The position numbers and the translations under genes are program-made. Below, piece by piece: positions 44,957-59,000 of a DNA stretch of 64,000 nt. Position 1 is the first letter of the stretch, and every line of letters starts with the position of its first letter. This DNA comes from Panicum virgatum (taxonomy: Eukaryota > Streptophyta > Magnoliopsida > Poales > Poaceae): contig NC_053138.1 in NCBI RefSeq assembly GCF_016808335.1, forward strand, positions 61,100,951 to 61,164,950, written 5' to 3'. The notes under the pieces are model-generated. The model searched no databases. It was not told where the DNA came from and worked only from the letters and a program-made list of their open reading frames with translations.

Positions 44957-44963
44957 TATATAT
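44957..44963 (+). promoter_or_regulatory. TATA box of type A gene copy 3
   Basis: TATATAT, 60 bp downstream of the solo LTR end, as in unit 1. Confidence 0.6.
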
Positions 44964-45234
44964 CTCACCCAACCCTACCCTCATACCTACCTCCTGCGCC
45001 GCCGCCGCCATCCTCTCAACCCCTCCGCCCCACCTAAATCCGTGCTTCATCCATTGCCACTTCGGTGTTGCTGCCTGCATCACTTCTATCCACCCCTTTT
45101 CCCTATCCCTCTTTTCGTTAGCACCTGATCCGAAGAGTAGATCTGACGAATCCCCCACCCCATCCCCTGAAAGGTCAGGTAAATCAATCCCGAACCCCTT
45201 GATATCATTACATTGCCAGTGATCTTCCAAGAAG

Positions 45235-46604
45235 ATGCCGATCGGCGCCCGTTTGAGGAGTATCATTGACCTTTATGGTGGTAAGTTTGTGTGTAGCTAA
45301 TCTTTTTTCTATTATCAATGCGATGATAATAGATTTGGAATATGGATCCATGTAAAATGTTTAGGGAGCAAAAACTATTTGCTTTGATTCCCAAACACTC
45401 AAGGCCCTGTTTGGAATAGGGAGTAGGCATAAGATTTATGCTATTTTTGTAGGATTCTAGTTTCTAAAAAATTTTCACCTAAATGGTCATCTTTGATTCA
45501 TTAATAAAAAGGAAAGGAATAGATTTCTTAATACTCTGTAGCCCAATTCGATGAGAAAAAAATAAAAAAGTGGTCATAGCACTTGGAAAAGAATAAAAAA
45601 ATGATGTAGGCTATGAAGAGATATTAAATACCCCGCCTGAACAAGTGTGAGGAACTAGGATTTGAACTCTACTCCACTTGCTCTTCCCTAAAGACACTAG
45701 CCAATTTCACTATGGAAGCTTATCCACAATTGGAAAGAATACAGGTAGTAGAACCTGCTGCTCACACATCTTGCTTTGTGTTTGTGTGGTGACCATAGAT
45801 CTTGATACAAGTACTATTTGTATAGTAAACTTTGTCACCATGTGGTCATTAGCCATGCTTTGTGAGTGGGTACACGAAGTTGCAAGTGAGACATGCAAAA
45901 TTTAGAGATGGATTATAGCATGTTGGCACTTGTCCTTGCTTTGAAGTCTTTATATTGCCCATATCCTAGAGCATATACGGAGATAAAATTACCGAACTTT
46001 GCTCACAGTAAGAAAATGAATTGAAATTCAAATGATGGGAAGCAGAAGTTTGCAAGTTTGATTTCTGATTCCCATGTATTTCTACCAAAGACCTTTCCTT
46101 CTTATTCCCATGTTTTCAGCTATAGAGTTCAAGAAGAATGGCATCTCGAAACATTTGTTTGTTTCTATCATGTGTTTTTTGATGTCGTGCATTAGCTAGA
46201 TTGTTGAATATGATTATTTTATTTCATCTATTGTGTGTACTTTCTGATTTGTGACTCTTTTATATGTAGACCCCAGAACACTTCAGGCTTCCCCAGAGTC
46301 ACCTAAAATGGAGGAGGACACCAAATCATTCCAAAATCCTTTAAATTCAGCTGAATCTCGCCTGCTAGAAGCTCCGAAGGAAGCCACCCCTAGAGAAATC
46401 TTTGAGGCGCTCAAAGAGATTCCTGGCTTGGCACGAGATGATCTGCTGAGGGCCTATAGTCTACTTATCCGTAGCGATCGCCTATTCAGAGCACTTATGG
46501 CACTTCCAATGGACATGAGGATGGAATGGCTGCTCATAGAAGTCTTGCCCATGAAGCTAATGTATTTTGCTGCACAAAACAATACCAGCAACATGCTTCA
46601 TTAG
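45235..46604 (+). CDS. Type A array gene, copy 3 (unit 2)
   Basis: Exons 45235-45280 and 46270-46604, 126 residues. Its protein is identical to that of the copy at 26392 (MPIGARLRSIIDLYG, then DPRTLQASPESP, then the shared EIFEALKEIPGLAR...EW domain). A few intronic and flanking substitutions (for example ATTACC instead of ATTACT near 45,990) distinguish it. Promoter structure with the solo LTR is the same as in unit 1. Identity follows from the recent duplication and is not by itself evidence of selection. Confidence 0.6.
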
Positions 46605-46750
46605 TGTTGAATAAGGTTGGTTACTCTTAGGGGTTGAGGGTGTTTAAGGTTTTGTAATGTACTCACTTATTATGGTTTCTCTTGAACTATGTTGTTTGTT
46701 TGAATATCTGAAGCTAGCTGCTAGCAGAGTAGTACTAAAACATATTTACT

Positions 46751-46953
46751 TGGAGAAATCAAGGCAAGCTTCCTTGAAGTCGATTAGTTGAATCTCTCTA
46801 CAAGTGCCCAAAGAGCCTCAAAGTGATAACTAGATTGGTTCATGTTGATCTGCTATATGCCTATAGTATGCTTACCCATGATGATCGCAGTTCAAATCCC
46901 TAATGGCGCTATGGAGAACACGAGGAAGTAATCAAGAAATGGTTGAGGCTTTT
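46751..46953 (+). pseudogene. Decayed copy of the shared-domain exon (2), unit 2
   Basis: Counterpart of 27908-28110 with the same frame breaks. Confidence 0.65.
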
Positions 46954-46984
46954 AGAGATTTGTCCACCTAGTACAAACATCCAG

Positions 46985-47780
46985 TACAGAATCTACTGAA
47001 CCATATTGCCATTTATTTTTTTTAGAACATGAACTTTATTCTTATGAAGTGCTGTATTTTAGTGAAGCTAGTGTCTTCTGCAGTATATCCATAATTTAAC
47101 TTTGCATCGTCCAGTATGAAAGCTTTTTTTAAAAAGAAAAAGAAAAATCAATGCCTCGGGCCCAAACTTTAAGCAAGATTTGTAGCAAAATTTGCCGTGA
47201 AGAGCAAAGACCTAGCTAGCTCTTCTGCAGGTTTCAAACCAACAACACTAACCATGCATGCATCATAGCTAGTCAAGCCTCCTTCATTCTTCCCCTCCGG
47301 TCCATCAGTTGGACACAGGTTACAAGTAGTAGACCTGAAGTCTTTTGGCCCGTGGACAGAAGGTTTTTATACAGTGACGGCAGCCTTGTAAGATTTGTAT
47401 GGGATTGTGGATATTAATCCCTCTGTTCGGAATAAGCCACCAGAATGAGTTCAACATTAGTGTTTAATAGCAGTTGACCCATACAATTTCCTTTTTTAGA
47501 AAATAAGAAAAGGGTCAAGCAGATGGCAGCCTGAGTTCTGACGTACATGAACTGCTCCAACTTTCTCCAACGATATCTTCTTCTGCATCTGCGACAGACA
47601 GACGAGGGCAAAGATTGCAGGAACGAAACCTCCCTCCAAAGCTCCAGATCGCCATGCTCATATAGAAGAGCAAGTTTCCCAAATAGGAAAGTACGATTTT
47701 AGCGGGCTGGGCCAAGTTGTTTTCCGTATTATTAGTAAGCCGGACCAAATTGTTTTCATACTATTAACAGGCCAGGCCAA
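46985..47780. repeat. Array intergenic module, unit 2 (first copy)
   Basis: Counterpart of 28,137-28,920. It keeps a stretch near 47,702-47,745 (GCGGGCTGGGCCAAGTTGTT...) that is missing from unit 1. No gene seen. Confidence 0.7.
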
Positions 47781-47906
47781 GTTGTTTTGGAGGCTTTTTG
47801 CCCTGGCAGCGCGCCGTGGCGGCAAATATGTAATTCAGTCCCCCAAAATCTCTCTTCCTCCCCTCCTCCGCACCTCGCTCGCAGAGGCAGCTAAACGGCG
47901 GCGGCG

Positions 47907-48068
47907 ATGGGGAAGCGAATCGAGATAGTCTGGGTGGAGCTGTTCGCCTCCCCAGACAGCGCAAATGCCTTTTACTCCTAGTCGGCGGCGGACGCGGAGG
48001 GGCCGCCAAGCCGCGGCGGAGGGTTTCGAGCCCACGCCGCTTTCCCAGGGTTGAAGGTCTTCCGCCGA
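47907..48068 (+). pseudogene. Decayed type B first exon (unit 2 only)
   Basis: MGKRIEIVWVELFASPDSAN, then AFYS and a TAG, then DAEGPPSRGGGFRAHAAFPG. This corresponds to the type B first exons at 34816 and 19783. The stop codon within the conserved part and the lack of a good splice context show it is dead. It is followed at 48,078 by a decayed domain exon. Unit 1 has lost the whole stretch. Confidence 0.65.
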
Positions 48069-48077
48069 TAAGTTGGA

Positions 48078-48270
48078 TATCTCTACAAGTGCTCAAGGAA
48101 GTCTCCACTGAAGAAATTTTTTGAGAGCCTCAAAGTGATAACTAGATTGATTCATGTTCATGTGCTACGTGCCTATAGTATGCTTAGTTGCTTACCCGTG
48201 ATGAACGTGGTTCGGATCCCTAATGGCGATATGGTGAACACGAGGATGGAATCAAGAAATGGTTGAGGCT
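48078..48270 (+). pseudogene. Decayed copy of the shared-domain exon (3), unit 2
   Basis: CTCTACAAGTGCTCAAGGAA, GTCTCCACTGAAGAAATTTT, GTGCCTATAGTATGCTTAG, CGGATCCCTAATGGCGATAT align with the array domain exon. Frame breaks throughout. No counterpart in unit 1. Confidence 0.7.
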
Positions 48271-48303
48271 TTTAGAGATTTGTCCACCAGCATACTAGCA
48301 TCC

Positions 48304-48908
48304 GGTACGGATTCTACTCAACCATACTGCGATTTATTTTTTTAGAACATGCTGAACTTTATTCGTGTGAAGTGTTGTATTTTTGTGAAGCATAGTGTCT
48401 TCTGCGGTATATATCCATAGTTTTGCATCATCCAGTAGCACAACTTTTTTTTTAAAAAAAAATCAATGCCTCGTTCCCACGTACACTTTAAGCAAGATTT
48501 GCAGCAAAATTTACTGTGGAGAGCAAAGACCTACCTAGCTCTTCTGCAAACCAACAACACTTACCGGCCGGATGTTGTGAGCCATGCATCGTAGCTAGTC
48601 AAGCCTCCTTCATTCTTCCTCTGCTGTCCATCAGTTGGAACATCTAGCAGACTTGAAAATCATTTGGCACATATGTAGACACAGAAGGTGTTATATAGTT
48701 CTACTAAAAAAAGTTGTTATATAGTGATGGCAGCCTCGTAAGATTTGTATGGGATTGTGGATAATGAGTTCAAGATCAGTGTTTAATAGCAGTTGACCGA
48801 TACAAGAAAAGGGTCAAGCAGATGGCACATGGCCGTCTGAGTTCTGACTGACAAGAATTTCTCCAACTTTCTCCAACGGTATCTTCTTCAGCATCAGCAA
48901 CAGACGAG
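48304..48908. repeat. Array intergenic module, unit 2 (second copy)
   Basis: Counterpart of 28,924-29,524. No gene seen. Confidence 0.7.
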
Positions 48909-49195
48909 TGTAGATGGCCATAAGACCCGAGGTCCAATAGCCCGACCCGAGACCTAAGTTTTTGGCCTGTGCTCTGAGACTCGAGTTTTTGGTTTGGCTC
49001 AAGCACGGCACAACCCGGTGTGGCTTGCCGTGCTTGGGCCGCCGGTGCGGCACGGCGGGCAACATCGCCCAGCCCAATATTTAAACTCAGTCTATTAATG
49101 ACCCGTATAATACTCCACTCTCACAGTCTCAATGACTCGCCAAATATATCTCCCATCGCCCTAACTCCTAGCCACTCCACATCTTCTCTCTCTCA

Positions 49196-52100
49196 CAGTG
49201 GCGAAGCCAGGAAAAAATTTAGGAGGGGCTGAGAAAAAAATGCCACAACGACATAGCACCACTACGACACCTCACGAAAGACAAATATAATGGTTTGAAG
49301 TAGTCTTATATTAAAACATCGATGGACAATAAAAAACACAAAATACAGCATGAAAATTAAAGAATGCGGTTTATCCATACCGAAAAGCCAAATTACGAAA
49401 CTAATAGACGCCGCCCGACGGTGACACCCATTATTCATCCGAAGAAGCAATCTACAGAAATAGACATAATTAATTAATCAAATATATATGGACATCAAAA
49501 TTGTGAATTTAGAATAGAACAAAGTTTACCATTAATTTTTTAGGCAATAACATACGATGTTTCTTCATCTCTTCAAACCTCTTTTTGATCTTTTCATTAC
49601 AAATCTTTCTAAATATCTCCTTCTCGTTATAGCATATCATCAAGTCATTGAGCCATTCATCACCCATTTTACTACGCAAATCTGTCTTTATAATGGACAT
49701 GGCTGAAAATATCCTCTCAACTGAAGCTGTTGCCACTGGTAGTATCAAGGTTAGCTCAATGAGACGATAAACCCGCTGATAAGATGTGTTCATATTAGTC
49801 TTGACCATAATTTCAGCAACTTTTCCAAGTTCAGTACATCCAAGGAATTCTGGAGTTCTTCTAGCACGGTTGACGAAGGATTTAAGTTCATTTGGCAAAA
49901 CAGTAAGGTCACCAATATCAAAATCCTCAGCATAAATTTCAGCAAGTCTCACAAATTTATCCACATCGAAATTAGAGAAGGACTTCCGTGGGTTAAAACA
50001 AGCCATACATACTAATAACTCTGAACTAGTTTCACTAAACCGATGATTCAGCTCGGTCAAGATGGCATCAATGGCGACAAGAAAAATCTCGACATGATAG
50101 TAATGCATGTTTGTTACCTTTTGCTTTCTACGTCTAGATGTCCCTCTAACATTTATTTCATCATCCATATCTGACACTTCAATCTCATTCCTCTCACAGA
50201 AAGTTTTCACTTTTTTGAGTAATGGTTCCCATCCATTTTCCCTCATATCCTGCAAGCCATCTTTCACATCCATTATCAAATGCATTGCTTCAACTATGTC
50301 TTGATCTTTCCTTTGCAAAGCACGTGACAAAATATCTGTCATGCTCAATAATTCTATCATCAAATGCAAGATGAACACAAAATCAAAGCTCTCCATTTTT
50401 CCAATTAAACCTAAAGCTCCACCATTACATGCTGGTTTAATAGAATCTTTCTTCACTATCTCAAGGACATCTATGATAGCCTCCCACATCACCAAAATGC
50501 GAAGCAAAGTTTTAAGATGTGAACCCCATCTAGTATCTCCAGGCCTAGCTAGGCTAATTTACTGGTTTAAACCTCTTCCGGTCATAATCTCACCATTCTC
50601 AATCTTTTCTAGCAACACATCATGATGCTTTGCAAGTAAAGCATCCTTTCTCATACAAGATGCACCCACATTGTTGACTATTAAAGGAACATAGTTAAAG
50701 AAATCTGCAATATCTGCACTAGATGTTGAAACAGTAACAACCACTAGTTGCAATTGATGGGCAAAACAATGCACATAGAAAGCATAAGGATTCTCATCAC
50801 GAATCAACTTCTGCACCCCATTAAATTCACCTCTCATATTAGAAGCTCCATCATACCCTTGCCCACGAAGCATAGAGATTGACAAATTATGACTTGAAAG
50901 CATACGGACCAAAGCTTCTTTCAATGCAATAGCTGTGCAACTCTGAACATGCTGAAGTCCAAGAAATCTCTCCATCACTTTCCCTTCATCATTCACAAAC
51001 CTGCATGTCAAATTTTAGTATGTGTTAGTATAATTGTAGAAATAGAGGTAAAAACTTAGACACAAAAATGCAACTACTGACCTTAGAATCACTGCCATTT
51101 GCTCCTTTATTGATACATCTCGAGACTCATCAATAAGCACTGAGAATTTTTTACCCCGAATCTCATCCATGATGACACTCGTGACTTCTTCTGCACAAGC
51201 TTTTGTAAGATCCTTCTGTATATCAGGAGATAACATTTGACAATTTTTAGAACCTTTTTCATATGCCTCCTTCACTATCTCAACCTTATCTTTGTACCAA
51301 TCAATCATTTCTCTGTATGTACCCTTGTTAAGGGAAGTAGAAGACTCATCATGTCCACGGAAAGCATCCCCTTGCATTATGAGAAATCTTGCAACACCTA
51401 AGGAAGCTGTCAATCGAATCTCATAACGTTTTTCTTCCTCCTTGCTAATTTGAACTAATTTTCTACCCACATTTGTCTTTTGGTTCATAAAGTCTTCACA
51501 CTTTAGCCTAGCTTCTACATGAGTCTTGCAAACATTGTGGTTATTAAAAGTATCCTTAGCTTTTTTCCAATTCACATAACCTTGATGTGCAAAGACCGAA
51601 CTACCAAACTTTTCAGGCTTTGCCGAATTAAAGAAAAGATAGCAATACAAGCAATAAGCTGCATCCTTGTACTCACTATACTCTAGCCAATCAAACTCAT
51701 CATACCAAGTCTTCTGAAAAGATCTAAATTCACCACTCATCCATTTACGAGGAAATATGATATCACGAGGTTGAGTTGGTCCATTCAAAGCATATGCCCT
51801 CTTTAATTGATCTCTAATTTTAGGTTGATAATCATCAATAGGTTTGCGCTTTCCAGGGTCCCCAATTAAGTCCGATTGACTAAACTCTGCTCTAGGTTTC
51901 TTTGACTGAGATGTGCCCTCATTAGTATGTGGAGTTGAAGCACTTGAACTTGAAAAGTATGTGTGTATGGTTCTTTTCGACATTCTAAAATCTGTCATAC
52001 CAATCAAATATGTTGAATTATTGAAAATGAAAATTGAATCATAAACTCACGGATAATGAGACAAAAAGCTAAGTAAAAAAATAAATTAAATTGTTCACTT

Positions 52101-52772
52101 CACCTAATTGATTGGCCTCTGGTCAGGTGCATGGTGCCCTGCAAGCTGCAACACTGCAGGTCTGCAGCCGCGCAGCGCTCGTCCGTGCAGGCGTGCGACG
52201 GCCGCACAGCCGCACTAGCGCAGCGCTCGCCGCACCTGGCCGCGGGGCGCGGGCCACCTGCCGCTCGCCGCGCCTGGCCAGCTCCCAGCTGGTCTGCCGC
52301 TTGCCGCGCGCGGCGCCTGGCCCTAGCCCGCCTGGCGGCTGGCGCCTAGCTTCTCTGCAGCTCTGCTCACCCCATCGCGGCCTCGCCGGCTCGCCGCGCC
52401 CGTGTGTGCCTGCCGACGCCGACGCGCGACGCCCCCGGCCAGTGGTCGCGCTCGCGCGAAGTGCGCCGCCGCCGCCCCTGGGAGCCCCCGATGCACGATG
52501 GATGGGATTGGGATTGGATTAGGGTTGACCGGTTTACTATTTGTGCGGTTGGGCCTTGGGCTACAAATTTTCATGGGCCGCCATGTTACATTTCGGCCCA
52601 ACTCGTGAGCAATGAGCAACCCAACGCCTGGTCGTCTTCAACCTCCGTCTAGCCCCTCCTTCACTTGTATCTAGCACCAAAAATCCATGGAGGGGCTCTA
52701 GGGGGGCTCTATGGCTCCGGTGGGAGTAGGGGAGGCTCGAGCCCCCCTGACCCACCGCTGCCTTCGCCCCTG
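49196..52772 (-). mobile_element. hAT transposon (ZMYM1-like transposase), unit 2
   Basis: Counterpart of 29812-33388, same length, same inverted ends and CTCTCTCA duplications (49188-49195, 52773-52780). Confidence 0.9.
49509..52007 (-). pseudogene. hAT transposase with in-frame stop, unit 2
   Basis: Exons 52007-51082 and 51000-49509 on the minus strand. The encoded segments are the same as in unit 1 (zinc-finger region, catalytic FSVLIDESRD, dimerisation SVERIFSAM), and the same TAA at 50559-50561 interrupts the frame. The two copies were therefore already interrupted when the 19-kb segment duplicated. Confidence 0.88.
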
Positions 52773-53940
52773 CTCTCTCATATCCTCTTGGTCGATTCTC
52801 CTCCACCGTCTCCCTGCTCCCTACTAATGCCCTAACTCCTAGCCACTCCTCATCTTCTCTCTCTCATATCCTCTTGGTCGATTCTCCTCCACCGCCTCCC
52901 TGCTCCCTACTAACGGGCCTCCACTCCTCTCCGAGCTTTGGCGAGCGGCGCTGCAGGCACGGCCGGCGAGCGGCGCAACAGGCGCAGCCGGCGGGTGCGA
53001 CGGGGACAGCAGGCTCGGTCGGCGGGCGCGGCGTCCGTAGGTGCGGGCAGCGGTGGTAGGCTAGAGGCACGTCAGGCGGGAGGCGCAGTGGATGGCGCTA
53101 GCGGGCGCGGCGTCGGGAGGCGCGAGCGGCGGCCAGCAGGTGCGGGTGGCGGCCAACAGGCATGGCGCTGAGGGCAGGGCCAGGCGGCGGCTGGGTGGCG
53201 TCTGGAGTGGCGGCAGCGACAGCCGGCAGGGCGAATGGCGGATGACACGGGCACGACGGAGTCCCTGTGCTTCTAAACGAAATGTGTTCCTGGGCTTGTG
53301 CTTGGGCAAAGGATGCGACACGACGAGCAGCACGGCACGACCCGTTAGTCTGGTTGTGCCAGGTCTGGCCCGATCAGATAGTGCACGGGCTAGCCCAGGC
53401 TCGGGTTGGGCTGAGTCGGACCTCCTACAAACGAGGGCAAAGATGGGAAGAACCTCCCTCCAAAACTCCAAACCCGCTATGCTCCAGTACGTTTTAGCGA
53501 GCCGAGCCATGTTGTTTCCCGTATTATTAACAGGCCGGGCCAATAGTAGGGTTCCATATTAGTAACGGGCCTGACGAGCCTCACAATCGATTCTCCCGAG
53601 TGGCCGACAGAATACATAGTACTCTACTCATACAAGGCAATTATGTCGTGTTGATACGGACAAAGTTGATATAAGTATCAGATACGTATTGGTGTCCGTG
53701 TGTTAATTTGTATATATCTATGTGATCAAGTCGTGGGCGGAGGAGATGGTTCGCCGCCTATGTTATTGATAGATGGATACCCCGTATACGAGCCCGATCA
53801 TTCCCTCTTCGTGATTTGATCATGTAGATTGAATATATAATAATTATACTAACTTTATCCACGGCAACCTCATAACTGCAAGTCAAAAAGAAAAAAAGCC
53901 ATCGGCGGCGACGGCGCAAACTAAAAAGCCATGGGCGGCG

Positions 53941-55279
53941 ATGGCGCCCGTGCGCCGCCGGATCGAGATCGACTGGCAGGAGGTTTTCACCAGCGCCCGC
54001 TCGTCCCCCGACCGCGAGGCCAACGTCTTCTTCGCGTCCCCGACCGCGAGGCCCGAGAAGCGGCGTGGGCCCCCCTACCCCACCAGGAGGCTCTGGGGCC
54101 TGCGCGGGAAGCTCGAGCAGCGGCGCCGCGAGTGCTGCCCCGGCGTGGTCGCGGGTGACGGGGCGCCCGGCCGGGTGACGCGCGCTGCCGCGAAGGTACG
54201 TGCGCCTGCCGCCCGCTCATGTGTTTTCGTGTGTGGTTGAATCGAGCTGGGGTGTTTGATTATGAATCGATTAGCTTTGCGGAGGTGCTTTTGTGGGAGT
54301 TCAGTGCGCATAATGTTCCTCAGGTGTGCGCGTGGGTTTCGTCCCCCCTCCCTTTTTTTTGAGCTGCATTGTTCCATTATTCAGGGAAATCTGAGCCCAT
54401 TCTTCGTGCTGTCTGTAGGCTGATGATGTCGGGGAATGCCTGTTTCAGGGAGATGAGCGCGAAGGGGAAGGTACCTCTGCATCCGCTGCAAAGAAATCAC
54501 GCAAGCTTGGTATGAGTTTCACATCTGGGGCCTGTTTGTATGATTGGTTTCCAAGACGGGTCAAATTCACTGATGAGCAGACACACCTTCCTCTGATTTA
54601 TCAGTTTTTGTCCCCTTTCTATCTTTTGATCCTTGCCAGCAACTAAACCAACAAAAAAGCAACACCAAGATAAGATTTGATCCAACTCCAATTTCGCTTA
54701 TGCGTAGTCATGGATCTAGCTTTTATCAGAGCTTCAATTTGGTCATCCATCCACTACAACAGATTCATTTTTAGTGACAAAAATATAATTTAATAACCTC
54801 ATTTTCTGCCTTTTCATGTCACTTATCCTTAACAAGCAGCTTCCTGAGATGTGTAAACGGGATAATATCATTTTGCACAATATAAACTGAATGACAACTC
54901 TGAAAATAAATTGCAGCATATATGGACTTAATAGAGAAAGTAAAGAGGTATTTGTTCTGCTGCAGTGTCCACTAGGACTAACTGTGCTCATTTACTGTTT
55001 GTAGATATTGAGAAAGAAGATGCACTTCTCCACATGCTTGGTGAAGTCAACAAATCACTTCAAGCATCTTTGAAGTCTGGTGAACCTGTACAGGTGCCAG
55101 AAAGCACCTCCCCTGAAGAAATCTTTGAGGCGCTGAGAGGGATACCCAGATTGGCCCGTGCCGACCTGCTGCAAGCCTATAGTGTGCTTATTCGGGATGA
55201 TCGTCAGTTCAGATCTCTTATGGCACTCCCCAAAAACATGTTGAAGGAATGGGTGCTCATGGAAATTGGAAGCACATGA
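53941..55279 (+). CDS. Type B array gene, unit 2
   Basis: Exons 53941-54195, 54419-54509 and 55005-55279 give 206 residues identical to the unit 1 type B protein (IEIDWQEVF...SSPDREANVFF, KKSRKL, then EEIFEALRGIPRLAR...KEWVLMEIG). Its upstream region differs from unit 1 by the absence of the Stowaway MITE about 380 bp before the ATG, so the two promoters are natural presence/absence variants. Confidence 0.68.
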
Positions 55280-55734
55280 GGCTTATTGAGACAACATGCT
55301 AGTGATAGCCGATTGGGATCTCTTAGCCTTCTAATGGAACTCGGGAACAAGTGAGACTTGTTGAGTTTGCCCTGCATACCATGCATATTAATGTAATGGT
55401 GTTTCTAGGGAACTTGTTTCAGTGGTTCTTTCCTAGTTGTATGTTACTAGTTGTGCAACGTCTAACTCTAATGTCGTTAGCTACTGCGGATTCTCCACAA
55501 GTGTAATGTTGATTATTCGTGAGAATGTGTGGAAACATCCTTTATTCTCTTCAATTACAATGGTGTTTATTTTGTGGGAACATGCAGAGGTGGGGGGCAG
55601 AGGAGGGTGTTCTTGGGGTAGGACCACTTGATGGCGGCTGAATGTGTTGGTGATAATTAACTGTGTAAGAAATATGAGAAGAAATCTAGATATTGATGCT
55701 ACATCGATCCCTACTGTAAAAATTTTTGATAAGT

Positions 55735-55925
55735 TTTAAGAACTAAATCTGTCAAAACATGAGGAAGGAATGGCTGCTCATGGAAATTGGAAACACATGA
55801 GGCTTCGAGACAGCATGTCAGAGATAGCTAATTGAGATCTCTTAGCCTCTTCTAATGGAACTCGACAACAAGTTTCGTTGCACCATGTTTAAGGTTTTCT
55901 AATGATGATGTACTCACCTAGTATG
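55735..55925 (+). pseudogene. Local duplicate of the type B gene 3' end, unit 2
   Basis: Counterpart of 36610-36800. Confidence 0.7.
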
Positions 55926-56009
55926 GTTTCTCCTAAACTATGTATTTGTTTACATGTTTGAAGCTAACAGTAGAGCATGCTTACTTAAATACGCTTCTCC
56001 GTTTATTTG

Positions 56010-59000
56010 GAGAAATCAACAAATCATTTCAAGCTCCTCTAAAGTCAGCTGAATCTCTCTACAAGTGCCCAACCAAGGAAGCTTGCCTTGAATAAAATTT
56101 TAAGCGCCTCAAATAAAGTGATACCTAGGTTGGTCCATCTTGATCAGCTATGCTCCTATAGCTAGTATGTCAGAAAGCCCAGCGATCACCGGCTGCTGCC
56201 TGGCGACCACCACGAACTGCCCGGCGACCACACGCAACGATCCGGCGACCACGTGCATGTGCCCGACGACCACACACAACGATCCGGCGACCACACAATG
56301 GTTGGAGTCTAGCCTACAGCTCGCTCTCTTCCTCACGCCACACACTCGCGCTGCACGGAGGTTGAAGAAGATGAACAGTGCACTTGCACAACAATGGAGA
56401 CGAACGCCCCGGGCACCACACGGCCTGTATTGATAAAATGGACTGACTCAACCTAGAACACAAGGATTACAAGACCATATATAGACCTAGACACCACAGC
56501 TCCCACGCCACCACACTCCGGCGAGTACTGCGCCCACATACGCACGTTCCTGGCGACCCGGCCTTCTCCACGTTCTGAGCAACGAACTCCACGCAAGACC
56601 CAGCCTCCATCCTCATCCGCTAGCCAAGTGGTGCCCATCACGTTGCCGCCGCGATCCTCCTTGACTCTGTCACAGCCCAGAAGAAAAAAAAGAAAAGAAA
56701 ATAAAAATCCAAAGCCGGGCCCACCTGTCAGCCTCTCCCTCTCCTCTCTCTGATTTCCTCCGCGCGCCGCGCGCACGCGTCGCCGCCGCCGGTCAACCCT
56801 GGCTTCCGTGCCATGTGCCGGCCATCCTCGCGAGCCGTGCCGCCCCTTCACTCTTCCCCTCGCCCTCTCCTTATCCGCGCTCGGCCGGCCTCGCTCCCCG
56901 CCCCAAACCCTAGCCCTTCCCCTCCACCACCGGCGCCGCCCCGAGCTATGCTCGCCGCCCGCCGCCGTGATTCGCCGCCCTCGGTGAGCCCCTCGCCGAT
57001 TCCACGCGGGAGCAGCTCCCTCTCACCCTCCTCCTCCGATTTTGGCCCTCATCCGGCCCTCACCTGCCGCGGGTCAAGGCCCCTGGTCGGCCTTGACTCG
57101 GGCTGGTGGGCCGCTGGCCAGCGGGCCCCACTCGTAAGCGCCTACGTGTGTGGGATCCGGGTGCACCTAGCGATTTAGCTAGGGTTTTCTTAGGGTTTAT
57201 ATTTCTGCAATCTTGCAAAATCCATAGAAATTCATGTATAGCTCCAAAAATTGTGAAACTTATTTTGTTGGATTCCTCTAGCTTAGATCTACTCAACAAA
57301 AATATTGTTTTGTATGTTACCTTTCTGTAGATTTATTTATAGTTTTATCTTGCAAAAGTGAGTTTAATGCTTAGTTATTTGTGTACTGCTCGAAAAATGC
57401 CAAACCAAATTTTTTTAGACTCCTTGTGAGGTGTAGTTTTCAGTGGTGCAACTTGTTCACATGGTTCCTTGCTGTTTATCAAAGTTTTAGTTTGTTTTCT
57501 TATACTTTGTCTGAAAACGGTTTATTATAGAACTTCTTGTTGGAAAGTGATACAATGGCAAAACTAGTTTTGTTAGCTTTGTTTTCATTCCTGGTATCCA
57601 TGATAATTTTCTTGGATTTGTTTAGTTCAGTTTGATTTCCTTTTCTGATTTACCTTGTTTAGAGTGGCTGAAAACTCACATATTTATGGTTAATTATAGG
57701 AAAATGTCTTTGCTGCAAAACCAATTTTCATGAGTTCCTTGTTTGCTTCTATGCATGCTCAAATTATTTCATGATTTATTCTTGTTTTTTAGTTCATTTC
57801 TTAATTCTTGCATCGCATTCATGCATTATAGTGACCGAACCGTCGGAGGTCGAACCCGAAGAGCCCACCGAGTCCGTCGAGCTTGAACCCGGGATCCCAT
57901 TCGTGGTCGAGCCGGAAGTTAACCAAGGCAAGCAGCTAAGCATATTCCTTGCACCTATTTAATTTGATTTAGTTTAGCTATCTCACCGGGTAAGGTATGG
58001 TTATATATATTATGTGTGTATTGCATGCTTGTACCTACTTTGATGCATTATCCTTCCTTGAAATGTTCAACATGTCCTTGCCACACATTAGTCAGTTACT
58101 CACTTAAACTTGACTAGAAGCTTAGCCCTGCTTAGAATAATAAATTGCTTGCGAGAAAGGAATGGTTTGGAGTATCACACTTACCTGATTATCCTTGATC
58201 GCACTTGAGCAACTGGGGCAAGTAGAGTTTGGTAGTACCAAGATTCGAGCGGAATGGTAGGGCCTAGAGAATGAAGTCACATGGGCATAGTCCGCTTGGA
58301 TCGATTAAGGACCGAGTGGATGCCATCGGCCTTGAGAACCTTTCTGTGCTACCACATATCCAATATAATGGAACGGATGAGCCAATTACCTTCTTTGACT
58401 TGATCATTGATGTGCAGTCCTAGATACGTGGCTACGGGCTATGCAGAGAGGCTTAGTGTGTCCCCAGGCGGACCTATGTGTAGGAAAGTTTAGAGATGTC
58501 CTTGGTGAAACTAAGTCTCTACTCGTAATCTAGGTGTGAGGTTCAATGATCGAGCCTTGTTGGGAACGGTTGACGTGATCGGTTGGGTGAGTCGCATGGT
58601 CCTCGCGTCGTGTGGGTAAAGTAGTACACCCTTGCAAGGTTATAATCAATTCGAATTGCCGTGATCTCGGATATGAGTAAGCTCTTGGTTCGCCGAATTC
58701 CTCTTAGAGAGTTTCGGTATTGTTGGATTTGGATTCATGTCTTGTCAATGATCTGTTGAGTATTATGTTACTCTCTTAATCAACTAAAAGTGTTTGGGGT
58801 GGGCAAGAGTAATTAATTCTGATAGGTGATAGTGTAGAGAGCCAATGCTTATGCAATAATTACTTAACCTTAAAGCTTTTACTTGAGCCAATGCATGATC
58901 CTTGCTTATTTAATCGCGTAAGTCTTGCGGAGTACCTTTGTACTCAGGGTGCTTTCTAAACCTAGTTGCAGGTGAGCCGGAAGTGGTGTTCGGCCACTTC

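Larger units (their letters stand above)
48909..53427. mobile_element. Older hAT-like element hosting a nested hAT, unit 2
   Basis: Counterpart of 29525-34043 with the same CAGACGAG/CAAACGAG flanks. Duplicated with the unit. Confidence 0.65.
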